Of a stretch of 64,000 nt of DNA, positions 43,329 to 52,049 are shown piece after piece. Numbering within the stretch: position 1 is the first letter of the stretch; each line of letters opens with the position of its first letter. The notes under the pieces were generated by a model. It worked only from the letters and a program-made list of their open reading frames with translations. It made no database searches and was not told the DNA's origin. Position numbers and translations under genes: made by a program. The stretch comes from DASQBT01 sp049578545 (GTDB lineage: Bacteria > Pseudomonadota > Gammaproteobacteria > Burkholderiales > Thiobacillaceae), in contig JBAUMF010000012.1 of assembly GCA_049578545.1 (NCBI GenBank), positions 27,385 through 91,384 of the forward strand, given 5' to 3'.

Positions 43329-43621
43329 AACAGGAATACGTCGGATTTCACAATGACAAGCACGGGATTACCCAGTTGGGGCGTATTGTGCTGGATGGCT
43401 GGCTCTTCGGATTTATTCCTGAAACCGAGGACTGCACAGGTTGGTCGCTTGGCCAAATGCAGGTGCTGATGGAAAAAATCGAGAACGAATGGGACAAATA
43501 TGGAAATCTTCCCAGCCGCCTGCCCTCCGAGCTCAAACACCGTCACGCTGAGATATATGAACGCGCTACCGCGCTTGCCAGGGAAAAGGGCTGGGATCCT
43601 GAACTGGGTGAGGATGAATAG
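43325..43621 (+). CDS. Conserved small hypothetical protein (paralogue of the pseudogene behind cbbO)
   Basis: A 98-residue acidic soluble protein: VGFHNDKHGITQLGRIVLDG, WLFGFIPETEDCTGWSLGQM, then a helical stretch MQVLMEKIENEWDKYGNLPS and a C-terminus ending in KGWDPELGEDE. I do not recognise a characterised family. It overlaps psiE by four bases. A degraded copy lies directly after cbbO, and this copy lies downstream of the second cbbO fragment, so a link with the RuBisCO activase locus is suggested by position. Confidence 0.75.
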   Translation: MKQEYVGFHNDKHGITQLGRIVLDGWLFGFIPETEDCTGWSLGQMQVLMEKIENEWDKYGNLPSRLPSELKHRHAEIYERATALAREKGWDPELGEDE

Positions 43622-43624
43622 ACC

Positions 43625-44044
43625 CTAATCTTCTTCCGGCCGGGGGAAATGCCCTCGCAGGTCCAGAACAACTGCCTCGCTGGCTGGCCGGTTTCGTTCG
43701 CTGAGTTGTTTGAGTGCAAGCGGAAATTCAGTCTGCAAACGAAGCATGGTTTCCTTTGCCTCCGGCAGGTAGTAAACAACGTCGTAAGGCACCCTCTCAT
43801 CCAGGGCCGCCCTTGACTGAGGTTTGAAATGCTGCCAGGCGAGTTGGATCAAGCCGGATGCTTCACGATCGACAAAAACGATTTCCTCATGGTCAACGAT
43901 GGCCAGGTACTGCATGGTGCGGATGGGGACAAAAACGCAGCCGTTGGAATGCGCCAGCAGCGTATGCGCCAGGTTGTAGGTTATTGCGGGAAGGAAACGG
44001 GGTTCCCGTAAAATCTCATCTCCGCGGTATAACGACATTTTCAT
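43625..44044 (-). CDS. Conserved hypothetical protein
   Basis: A 139-residue soluble protein with no signal or membrane helix. Visible features: EILREPRFLPAITYNLAHTL, VPIRTMQYLAIVDHEEIVFV and a Pro/Arg-rich C-terminus. I do not recognise the family. It is convergent with the 98-residue gene (three bases apart) and divergent from the RsmB-like gene with only 12 bases between the start codons, so the promoters must lie inside the neighbouring coding regions. Confidence 0.7.
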   Translation of the reverse strand: MKMSLYRGDEILREPRFLPAITYNLAHTLLAHSNGCVFVPIRTMQYLAIVDHEEIVFVDREASGLIQLAWQHFKPQSRAALDERVPYDVVYYLPEAKETMLRLQTEFPLALKQLSERNRPASEAVVLDLRGHFPRPEED

Positions 44045-44056
44045 GATTGATTTTCC

Positions 44057-45334
44057 GTGTCCCTGAATCTGACTCCAGCCCTGTTAAGAGAAACCAGCGC
44101 CCTGTTGGGCGATGCACTGACTTTTTCCGCTCCTGCCGATAGCCTGCTTTCTACCCATTTTCGCCGCAATTCCCAATTGGGCCGCGAACAGCGGACATTC
44201 ATGGCCGACAGCGTTTTCGGTGTGCTGCGTCATCTGCGCACACTTGAATGGATGACCGATAATCACAGTCCCAGGTTCCTGCTACTGGCCTGGCTCATTA
44301 AATTTAGCGGCATGAGTATCAGGGAACTGGAGCCGGCGATCAAGAAGAGTGAGCATGGAACCCTGAGTGCCCTGAAGGCAACCAGTTCTTCTTCTGCCCC
44401 GCTTGCCGTTGCCGCAGAATGGCCTGACTGGGTGTTCGAAGCGCTGCAGATACAGCATAGCGGCGATGAAATCCTGGCATTGGGTCGCGCCATGCAAAAC
44501 CCGGCGCCACTGGATTTGCGTGTCAACACAATTAAATCGAGCCGCGACAATGTGTTGATTGAACTGGCCCGGCTCGGAATTGAAGCCGCACCAACGCCCT
44601 ATTCCCCGACCGGGGTTCGTTTGAAAGGCCATCCGGATCTGGCCCGGTTAAGCCTGTTCAAATCAGGCGTGATAGAAGTACAGGATGAGGGCAGCCAGCT
44701 TATTGCTGCCCTGACGGGTGCGCGAAGAGGTGAAATGGTGGCCGACTTGTGCGCGGGTGCCGGTGGCAAAACCCTCGCGCTGGGCGCGGCCATGGCGTCG
44801 AGCGGCCGTCTCTATGCATTTGACGTCAACGATAAACGCCTTGCCAGGCTGCAACCACGGCTTAAGCGTTCCGGCCTGTCGAACGTTACCCCGCAATTGA
44901 TATCCAGCGAGAACGACAACAGGATGAAGCGCCTTGCTGGCAAACTGGACCGCGTGCTGGTTGATGCACCTTGTTCCGGCCTCGGGACGGCGCGGCGCAA
45001 CCCGGATCTCAAATTCCGGCAAAGTCCCGAAAGCGTTGCTGAACTCGCCCTGAAACAGGCCAGCCTGATCCGCGCTGCAGCAAAGCTGCTCAAGCCTGGC
45101 GGAAGGCTGGTGTATGCCACCTGCAGCCTGTTGCCCACGGAAAACCAGGTCATCGTGCAGGGTTTTCTGGCCGAGCATTCCGAATTCAAACTCCTGCCGG
45201 CAAGCGAGGTTCTGGCGGCGCAGCGTATTCCGCTCGAGATGGGAAATTATCTGGACATGGACCCGGTGCGCCACCAGACCGACGGATTCTTCGCTGCCGT
45301 AATGGAAAAACAATCCCCATCAGCAGGTAAATAA
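44057..45334 (+). CDS. RsmB-type rRNA/tRNA m5C methyltransferase (NOL1/NOP2/sun family)
   Basis: SAM-dependent RNA cytosine-5 methyltransferase of 425 residues. The C-terminal catalytic domain has VADLCAGAGGKTLALG (SAM site), FDVNDKRLARL, LVDAPCSGLGTARRNPDLKF (motif IV, Pro-Cys) and LVYATCSLLPTENQ (motif VI catalytic Cys). The N-terminal part is divergent from the NusB-like domain of RsmB and probably binds RNA. GTG start. Confidence 0.87.
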   Translation: MSLNLTPALLRETSALLGDALTFSAPADSLLSTHFRRNSQLGREQRTFMADSVFGVLRHLRTLEWMTDNHSPRFLLLAWLIKFSGMSIRELEPAIKKSEHGTLSALKATSSSSAPLAVAAEWPDWVFEALQIQHSGDEILALGRAMQNPAPLDLRVNTIKSSRDNVLIELARLGIEAAPTPYSPTGVRLKGHPDLARLSLFKSGVIEVQDEGSQLIAALTGARRGEMVADLCAGAGGKTLALGAAMASSGRLYAFDVNDKRLARLQPRLKRSGLSNVTPQLISSENDNRMKRLAGKLDRVLVDAPCSGLGTARRNPDLKFRQSPESVAELALKQASLIRAAAKLLKPGGRLVYATCSLLPTENQVIVQGFLAEHSEFKLLPASEVLAAQRIPLEMGNYLDMDPVRHQTDGFFAAVMEKQSPSAGK

Positions 45335-45381
45335 TCATGCAAGTTCTGGGCAAGCCTTGCCTTACATGATTGAATTGCGAA

Positions 45382-47196
45382 ATGACGTATTACGCTCCCC
45401 TCCAGCCGGATCGTGTCGCCACCTTGAACGGGCTGTTTGCCGCCCGGGTTGAAGCTACTCCTGACAAGGCCGCCTACCGGCAGTTTGATTCCAAATCCGG
45501 AACCTGGGATTCCTGGACCTGGAAGCAGGTCAGCCAGGAAGTGGACCGCTGGCGGGCTGCATTGATCAAGGAAGGCCTGTCGCCCGGCGATCGGGTCGCG
45601 GTCATGCTGAAAAACTGTGTCGAATGGATTGTCTTTGACCAGGCCGCTCTGAGCCTGGGCCTGATCACCGTGCCGCTGTATCTGGACGACAGGCCGGACA
45701 ACGCGGTGTGGATCATCGACAATGCAGGGGCACGCGTTCTCCTGGTGGAGGGCAAGTTCCAGCATCGCAAGGTGGCAGAAATTGTTTCCACGTCGAAACG
45801 GCTTGAACGCGTAGTCAGCCTGTTGCCCCCCGAAAGGCTTGCCGAATGGAGCCCGCAATTTGTTATTGCAAAGGACTGGTTGAATGCCGCCAAAGGCACG
45901 CCCGTGCCGGAGCGCCGTGTGTCCCCTGACATGCTCGCCTCGATTGTCTACACCTCGGGCACCACAGGCAAGCCCAAAGGCGTGATGCTGACTCACGACA
46001 ACATGCTTTGGAATGCATGGTACGCCAGTCAATGCCTTCAGTTTGGGCCCGATGAAATCTTTCTGTCTTTCCTGCCGCTATCTCATACCCTGGAACGAAC
46101 CGGGGGCTATTACATGCCTTTATTGCTGGGGGCTGAGGTTGTCTTTTCCCGTTCCATTACCTTGTTGGCGCAGGACCTGCAAACGATTCACCCTACCGTG
46201 CTTGTTTCGGTGCCCCGGGTCTATGAACGTATTTATGGCCGTATCCAGGATGCGCTCGCCAAGAAGGGCGCAATAGCCGAGCAGCTTTTCAAGTCGGCCG
46301 TGGACGTTGGCTGGCACAAGTTTGAATATGAGCAGGGTCGGGCAAGCTGGCACCCCAAGCTGCTTTCCTGGCCACTGCTGAAGAAACTGGTTGCCGATGG
46401 CGTCGTGGAAAGACTGGGGGGACGTCTGAAGGCCGCAATTTCCGGTGGCGCCGCCCTCTGTCCCCAAATCGCCCGCGTATTTATTGGCCTTGGTGTTCCG
46501 CTTTACCAAGGCTACGGACTGACTGAAACCAGCCCGGTCATGACTGTCAATCGCCCCGGAGCAAACATGCCGGCAAGCGTCGGCAAGCCACTGCCTGGTA
46601 TTGAGGTGAAAATCGACACAAACAACGAGTTGCTAAGTCGCAGCCGCTGCATCATGCGCGGATACTGGAACGACCCTGAAGCCACCGCCGCCGCGATCGA
46701 CGGCGCCGGCTGGCTTCATACCGGCGACCAGGCACGTATGGATGAGCAGGGCTACCTCTACATTACCGGACGCATCAAGGATATTATTGTCCTGAGCAAT
46801 GGCGAAAAAGCCTCCCCCGGCGACATGGAATCCGCGATTACCCTGGATCCCCTGTTCGAACAGGCCATGATCGCGGGCGAGGGGAAGCCGTGGCTGGCCT
46901 GTGTAACCTCACTTAATCAGGAACACTGGAAAGCGTACTGCCAGGAACACAATCTGAATGCAGACCGGGCTGACACCCTCAGCGACAGACGTATTAACAA
47001 GCTGCTGTTAAGCCGGATCGGGAACAGGCTGAAGGATTTTCCCGGCTACGCGCAGGTTCGGCGCCTGCATGCGACCCTGGAACCCTGGACGGTCGAGAAT
47101 GGGTTACTGACCCCAACGCTCAAGATGAAACGCAAACAGATTCAAGAAAAATACCGAGAAGCCGTTGAGGCCATGTATGAAAACTTGTCCGGCTAA
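45382..47196 (+). CDS. Long-chain acyl-CoA synthetase (AMP-forming)
   Basis: Activates fatty acids to acyl-CoA through an acyl-adenylate. The 604-residue enzyme has the P-loop SIVYTSGTTGKPKGVMLTHD near residue 190, YGLTETSPVMTVN, and DQARMDEQGYLYITGRIKDI with the hinge. It resembles the FadD15-type synthetases. The ATG has no clear ribosome-binding site; a TTG 12 bases earlier is the alternative. The fadL-like gene follows after 26 bases, forming a fatty-acid uptake and activation pair. Confidence 0.9.
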   Translation: MTYYAPLQPDRVATLNGLFAARVEATPDKAAYRQFDSKSGTWDSWTWKQVSQEVDRWRAALIKEGLSPGDRVAVMLKNCVEWIVFDQAALSLGLITVPLYLDDRPDNAVWIIDNAGARVLLVEGKFQHRKVAEIVSTSKRLERVVSLLPPERLAEWSPQFVIAKDWLNAAKGTPVPERRVSPDMLASIVYTSGTTGKPKGVMLTHDNMLWNAWYASQCLQFGPDEIFLSFLPLSHTLERTGGYYMPLLLGAEVVFSRSITLLAQDLQTIHPTVLVSVPRVYERIYGRIQDALAKKGAIAEQLFKSAVDVGWHKFEYEQGRASWHPKLLSWPLLKKLVADGVVERLGGRLKAAISGGAALCPQIARVFIGLGVPLYQGYGLTETSPVMTVNRPGANMPASVGKPLPGIEVKIDTNNELLSRSRCIMRGYWNDPEATAAAIDGAGWLHTGDQARMDEQGYLYITGRIKDIIVLSNGEKASPGDMESAITLDPLFEQAMIAGEGKPWLACVTSLNQEHWKAYCQEHNLNADRADTLSDRRINKLLLSRIGNRLKDFPGYAQVRRLHATLEPWTVENGLLTPTLKMKRKQIQEKYREAVEAMYENLSG

Positions 47197-47222
47197 CCAT
47201 CGATGCACCGTTCGGGAGGATT

Positions 47223-48518
47223 ATGAACACACAAGAAATTAAACAACTCGGTTTTGCGGTCGGACTGATTACCCTTCCCGCTCTGAGTCTCGCTTCCGGC
47301 TTTGCCCTGACCGAACAAAACGCAAGCGGCCTGGGTAATGCCTATGCAGGGCAGGCCGCCAGTGCGCAGGACGCAAGCACGATCTACTTCAATCCGGCCG
47401 GAATGATGTTGTTGCCAGCAAGCCAACTCGTTCTCGCAGGGCATCTCATCAAGCCCTCAATGGAGTTTTCCAACAGCGGTTCTACTCCAGCACCACTGCA
47501 GACCTTGGGCGGGAATGGAGGCGATGCGGGCGGCGTAATTTTCGTACCGAGTCTTTACTACACCCACCCGGTCAATGATCGTCTTGCGCTGGGTATCAGT
47601 GTCAATGCGCCCTTTGGCCTGAAAACCGATTATGACCCGTCGTGGATGGGGCGCTTTCTCGCGGTAAAGTCCGAAGTCAAAACCATCAACATCAACCCGT
47701 CACTTGCGTACAAGCTTAACGAAACAGTCTCGGTTGGGTTGGGCATTGACTACCAGAAAATTGATGCCACGCTCACCAGTATGACCAATTACAGCGCGGC
47801 TGCAGGTGGAGGACTGGGCCCGAACCTGCAGGGCCTCGCCACCGTAAAAGGCCATGATTATGGGTGGGGCTGGAACCTTGGCGGCCTCGTCAATCTCGGG
47901 ACGACCCGAGTGGGTCTGGCCTATCGTTCCAAAATCGACTACACACTGGGGGGTGACGTCAGCTTTGACAGCGTGCCTGCGGCACTATCAGGCGCTATTG
48001 CAAACAGCCCGATAACGGCCGCAATCACACTGCCGGCAAGTGCTTCGGTCAGCCTGTTTCACACATTGTCACCTACTTTTGCTTTACTTGCAGACGTCAC
48101 CTGGACGGGTTGGAGCGCTTTCAACAAGTTGGCCGTGTATCGAACATCGGGCGCACTCGTTTCCTCAACTACGGAAAACTGGGATGACACCATGCGCTAC
48201 TCCATTGGCATCAACTATAAGCCCGGTAATGCCTGGACTTGGCGCACCGGCGTGGCTTATGACAAGACGCCCGTTCCCGACCTTTACCGCACGGCGCGGA
48301 TTCCTGACCAGGATCGCACCTGGATTGCCTTGGGTGGACAGTATCGCCTGGACCAGCTGAACGCAATTGACTTTGGCTACGCACATCTCTTCTTCAAGAA
48401 TGCGGATATGACCAACAGCCTCAACAACACATCAGCCAGCGCAGGTACAGGTACGCTGAATGGAACCTACAAAGACAGTGTCGACATTTTGAGCGTCCAA
48501 TACACCCACAGCTTCTGA
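47223..48518 (+). CDS. FadL/TodX-family outer-membrane transporter
   Basis: A 431-residue outer-membrane beta-barrel for long-chain fatty acids or other hydrophobic compounds. After the signal peptide (LITLPALSLASG) comes the FadL plug motif ALTEQNASGLGNAYAG and DASTIYFNPAGMMLL, then barrel strands and a terminal Phe (VQYTHSF). GGAGG precedes the ATG. Co-transcribed with the acyl-CoA synthetase; a terminator follows. Confidence 0.92.
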   Translation: MNTQEIKQLGFAVGLITLPALSLASGFALTEQNASGLGNAYAGQAASAQDASTIYFNPAGMMLLPASQLVLAGHLIKPSMEFSNSGSTPAPLQTLGGNGGDAGGVIFVPSLYYTHPVNDRLALGISVNAPFGLKTDYDPSWMGRFLAVKSEVKTININPSLAYKLNETVSVGLGIDYQKIDATLTSMTNYSAAAGGGLGPNLQGLATVKGHDYGWGWNLGGLVNLGTTRVGLAYRSKIDYTLGGDVSFDSVPAALSGAIANSPITAAITLPASASVSLFHTLSPTFALLADVTWTGWSAFNKLAVYRTSGALVSSTTENWDDTMRYSIGINYKPGNAWTWRTGVAYDKTPVPDLYRTARIPDQDRTWIALGGQYRLDQLNAIDFGYAHLFFKNADMTNSLNNTSASAGTGTLNGTYKDSVDILSVQYTHSF

Positions 48519-48543
48519 TCTACCTCACCCCGGTATAATAATC

Positions 48544-48566
48544 AGCACGGCTCGCCGTGCTTTTTT
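48544..48566 (+). terminator. Rho-independent terminator of the fadD-fadL unit
   Basis: AGCACGG, loop CTCG, CCGTGCT, then six T residues. The start codon of the following channel gene begins immediately after the T-run. Confidence 0.9.
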
Positions 48567-49883
48567 ATGGCTTCTCAAACTGAATTTACCAACCTCCTTA
48601 CCCTCCTGATCGAGGATAGCCACAACATTCCGCTGTTGTGGCAACTTGCTGCGCTTGCGCTTGCTGCGGGCCTGTCATGGTTCCTGATGCGCCTGGTCCA
48701 GCCCTATCTGCAGAAGGAAGAGGATGGGTGGGAAAGCGGGCGCGCAACCTTGCGTCGAATCGGCTTTCCCTTGCTGATGCTGGTGTGTGTCGTAATCTCG
48801 CGGGAGATTATCGACATCTGGCAACCCGAGCACCATCTGCTTAACCTGGTCGCACCACTGCTGGTTGCTTTGGTGTTAATCCGCGCACTGATTTATGCGC
48901 TTCGTTATGTATTCAAACCCAGCGACCGACTGAAGATTTGGGAGCGTTTTGTCGCCTGGTCCATTTGGATTGGTCTTGCCCTCCATATTACGGGACTTCT
49001 GCCGCGCATAAACCATGCATTGGAAGCGCTGTCCTTCCAAGCAGGCGGCCATCGCTTTTCGCTTCTGCTACTTTTCCAGGCAGCGACAACAATTATTCTT
49101 GCTGTTATCGCGGCCCTGTGGATTGCCCAGTTTATCGAAAGCCGGCTGATGAGTTTGCCGCGCATGGATTTGAGCCTGCGTCTGGCATTGTCCAAGGCAA
49201 CGCGGACAATTTTGCTTGTTCTGGCTGTGCTGGTAGCGCTGCCCGCAGTCGGTATTGACCTTACCGTACTGTCCGTGTTTGGAGGCGCACTTGGCGTGGG
49301 CCTTGGCTTTGGTCTGCAAAAAATTGCCAGCAACTACGTATCCGGATTCATCATTCTGCTTGATCGTTCTATCCGCATAGGCGACCTGATCACAGTCGAC
49401 AGCCGCTATGGCCAGGTAGCCCAAATCAACACTCGCTATACGTTATTGAAGGGCCTTGATGGGACCGAAACCATTGTGCCGAACGAGCAGCTGATCACCA
49501 ATTCCGTAGTCAACCATTCCTTGAGCAAACCTGACGTTCGGGTTGGCCTGCCTATCCAGGTCTCCTACGACACTGACCTTGAACAGGCAAAGCAGATCAT
49601 GCTCGAAGTCGCACAAGAGCATATCCGTGTCACGAAAGACAACCCTGAAGAAATGCCCAAGGTGCTGCTTAATGATTTTGGCGACAACGGAATCAATCTG
49701 GAACTGGCTTTCTGGATCCGGGATGCCGCAGAAGGCCAGCTTAACCTGCGCTCGGAACTTAATTGGGAAATCTGGCGCCGTTTCAACGCTGCGGGCATCG
49801 AAATCCCCTTTCCCCAGAGGGATATTCATATCAAGTCCGGCGCCCAGAGCACCGCTATTGACCCCAGGCTCGCATCAGCATAG
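48567..49883 (+). CDS. MscS-family mechanosensitive ion channel
   Basis: A 438-residue membrane protein with about five helices in the N-terminal half, then the MscS pore helix and beta domain: VFGGALGVGLGFGLQKIASN, ASNYVSGFIILLDRSIRIGD and ETIVPNEQLITNSVVNHSL. It protects against hypo-osmotic shock. The ATG directly abuts the T-tract of the upstream terminator and no ribosome-binding site is visible; the next in-frame ATG is 40 codons later, inside the first helix region, so the start is uncertain. Confidence 0.88.
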   Translation: MASQTEFTNLLTLLIEDSHNIPLLWQLAALALAAGLSWFLMRLVQPYLQKEEDGWESGRATLRRIGFPLLMLVCVVISREIIDIWQPEHHLLNLVAPLLVALVLIRALIYALRYVFKPSDRLKIWERFVAWSIWIGLALHITGLLPRINHALEALSFQAGGHRFSLLLLFQAATTIILAVIAALWIAQFIESRLMSLPRMDLSLRLALSKATRTILLVLAVLVALPAVGIDLTVLSVFGGALGVGLGFGLQKIASNYVSGFIILLDRSIRIGDLITVDSRYGQVAQINTRYTLLKGLDGTETIVPNEQLITNSVVNHSLSKPDVRVGLPIQVSYDTDLEQAKQIMLEVAQEHIRVTKDNPEEMPKVLLNDFGDNGINLELAFWIRDAAEGQLNLRSELNWEIWRRFNAAGIEIPFPQRDIHIKSGAQSTAIDPRLASA

Positions 49884-49923
49884 AATGGCGACATTATTGT
49901 CTGAATATTAGAGGACATCTCGA

Positions 49924-51093
49924 ATGCAGTTATCCCTTTTGACGCTCCCCTGGTGGGGTTATGTGGTTGTGACCCTGATATTTACCCATATCACGATCGC
50001 TAGCGTCACCATTTTCCTGCACCGTTCACAAGCACACCGTGCCTTGGACTTGCATCCAGTCGTCAGCCATTTCTTCCGTTTCTGGCTGTGGCTCACAACT
50101 GGCATGGTCACTAAACAGTGGGTGGCCATCCATCGGAAGCACCATGCAAAATGTGAAACGCCGGAAGATCCTCACAGCCCCCAGGTTTTGGGTATCAAGA
50201 AAGTGCTGTTTGAAGGTGCCGAACTCTACCGCGCGGAATCCAAGGTTCAGCAAACCATGGACAAATACGGACGTGGCACCCCCGACGACTGGCTCGAGCG
50301 CAATATCTATTCAAGCCACTCTGGCAAGGGCATCCTGCTGATGATGGCGATCGACCTCATCCTGTTTGGCCCCATCGGCCTCACCATGTGGGCGGTACAA
50401 ATGATCTGGATTCCGCTCTTTGCGGCCGGCGTCATCAATGGTGTTGGCCACTACTGGGGTTACCGCAACTTTGCTGCGGAGGATGCCTCTACCAATATTG
50501 TGCCTTGGGGCATCATCATCGGCGGCGAAGAGTTGCATAACAACCACCACGCCTATGGCACCTCCGCCAAATTTTCTTCCAAATGGTTTGAGTTTGACAC
50601 CGGCTGGACGTACATCCGCATTCTGTCCATGCTGGGTCTGGCGAAGGTCTTGCGTGTGGCGCCCAAGGTGCACTGGCAGCCCGCCCGCCCAAATGTCGAT
50701 CTGACCATGTTGCAAGCTGTCATCACCCACCGATATGACGTCGTTACCCGCTACGTTGGCAGCATGAAGCAGGTATTGGCCGACGAAGTTGCTCGGCTTA
50801 AAGCCAACACCCACCTGCCACATGTCGACATGAGTCACCTGCGCACCTGGCTGCGTCTGGAGCCCACTGCCATTGAAAGCAAAGATAAAGCCGAGCTCGA
50901 TCAGATGCTGGCCAGGAGCGACAAGCTCAACACCGTCTACCGGATGCGCACCGAACTCTCTGCCATCTGGGAGCGCTCCAATGCAAGCAAAGAGCAATTG
51001 GTCAAGCAGCTGCAGGACTGGTGCCAGAAGGCTGAAGCCAGCGGCATCGAAGCCCTGCAGGAATTTTCGCAGAGGCTGCGGCGCTACGCTTAA
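49924..51093 (+). CDS. Acyl-CoA/fatty acid desaturase (delta-9 type)
   Basis: Integral-membrane di-iron desaturase of 389 residues. The three histidine boxes are HRSQAH (33-38), HRKHH (70-74) and HNNHH (near 205), with four membrane helices. Introduces a double bond in membrane acyl chains. GAGGA lies about ten bases before the ATG. The C-terminal ~130 residues form a helical extension not needed for the core fold. A terminator follows. Confidence 0.92.
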   Translation: MQLSLLTLPWWGYVVVTLIFTHITIASVTIFLHRSQAHRALDLHPVVSHFFRFWLWLTTGMVTKQWVAIHRKHHAKCETPEDPHSPQVLGIKKVLFEGAELYRAESKVQQTMDKYGRGTPDDWLERNIYSSHSGKGILLMMAIDLILFGPIGLTMWAVQMIWIPLFAAGVINGVGHYWGYRNFAAEDASTNIVPWGIIIGGEELHNNHHAYGTSAKFSSKWFEFDTGWTYIRILSMLGLAKVLRVAPKVHWQPARPNVDLTMLQAVITHRYDVVTRYVGSMKQVLADEVARLKANTHLPHVDMSHLRTWLRLEPTAIESKDKAELDQMLARSDKLNTVYRMRTELSAIWERSNASKEQLVKQLQDWCQKAEASGIEALQEFSQRLRRYA

Positions 51094-51175
51094 TTGCAGT
51101 TTCCTACAGACAAAAAAATCAATATTCTTTGTAGGGCTTAAGAAGACCACAATATAAGTACCCAAGAGCTAGCAA

Positions 51176-51214
51176 AACGGCTACCTGAGCAGCTAAGGTA
51201 GCCGTTTCTTTTTG
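51176..51214 (+). terminator. Rho-independent terminator after the desaturase
   Basis: AACGGCTACCT and AGGTAGCCGTT form a perfect 11-bp stem around a 9-base loop, followed by TCTTTTT. Confidence 0.92.
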
Positions 51215-51327
51215 GCTCGACCCAGAAGTAATGGGGTCAGACACCCTATCGATCCCTCGCATTGCCTAAGTATTTCCTCCCTTGCTTAATCAGTGTTGAC
51301 ATCGCGTCAGAACAGAACTTAAACTAG

Positions 51328-51342
51328 GTGTAGTTTGTACAC
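51328..51342 (+). promoter_or_regulatory. Candidate NrtR operator upstream of nrtR-nadA
   Basis: GTGTA, five bases, TACAC is a perfect dyad about 20 bases before the nrtR start, the expected position for autorepression. NrtR operators in other bacteria are AT-rich palindromes around GTNTNAC-like cores; the match is suggestive only. Confidence 0.4.
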
Positions 51343-51360
51343 TAATTAGAGGTGGGTTGG

Positions 51361-52038
51361 GTGAATGATCCGGTTTACCGCTATGCCTATCCTCATCCTG
51401 CGGTAACTGCGGATGTCGCCCTGTTCACGATTCGGGATGAGCGATTGCAGATCCTGCTGATACGCCGCGGACAGGAGCCGTTTGCGGGTTCGTGGGCCTT
51501 GCCCGGCGGGTTTGTTGAGCCCGGGGAATGCCTGGAGGAGTGCGCCCTGCGCGAGCTTAGGGAAGAAACCGGCGTGATAGGGGTTTACCTGGAGCAGCTC
51601 TACACCTTTGGCAATCCACAGCGCGATCCGAGGGAGCGGGTCATCAGCGTGGCCTATTATGGCCTGACCCCGGTGCCGTCGATCGATCCCAAGGCGGCAT
51701 CGGATGCCAGCCAGGCGGCCTGGTTCGACGTCGATGCACTTCCCACGCTGGCATTTGATCATGCTGACATCATCGCCAAGGCGCGCGAGCGGCTGCGGGC
51801 CAAACTGGGCTATTCCACGATTGCCTTTCAGTTCATGCCGGAAAGATTCACTCTAACCGAATTGCAGACCGTGTACGAAACCCTGCTCGGAGAGACGCTG
51901 GACAAGCGCAATTTCCGCAAGCGCATCTTGGCGCTCGGGCTGGTGAAAGCCACCGGTGATGAGCGTCGTGATGGTAAACATCGGCCTGCCGCTCTCTATC
52001 GCACGAGCCACCCAGACCGGGTGGACTTCATCAAATGA
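51361..52038 (+). CDS. nrtR: NrtR-type Nudix regulator of NAD synthesis
   Basis: A 225-residue protein with a Nudix domain followed by a winged-helix C-terminus. The Nudix box reads GGFVEPGECLEECALRELRE plus ETG, and HPAVTADVALFTIRDERLQI starts the domain; FTLTELQTVYETLLGETLDK with RNFRKRILALGLV is the DNA-binding part. NrtR proteins sense ADP-ribose and repress NAD genes, and nadA follows with overlapping ends. The GTG at 51361 has AGAGG upstream; another GTG is nine bases earlier. Confidence 0.88.
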   Translation: MNDPVYRYAYPHPAVTADVALFTIRDERLQILLIRRGQEPFAGSWALPGGFVEPGECLEECALRELREETGVIGVYLEQLYTFGNPQRDPRERVISVAYYGLTPVPSIDPKAASDASQAAWFDVDALPTLAFDHADIIAKARERLRAKLGYSTIAFQFMPERFTLTELQTVYETLLGETLDKRNFRKRILALGLVKATGDERRDGKHRPAALYRTSHPDRVDFIK

Positions 52039-52049
52039 AGGATGCCGTG

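Noticed and set aside
51230..51245. TGGGGTCAGACACC sequence, similar to ends of common repetitive elements
   Set aside because: Only a single short copy is present, without an inverted partner, so no mobile element can be called.
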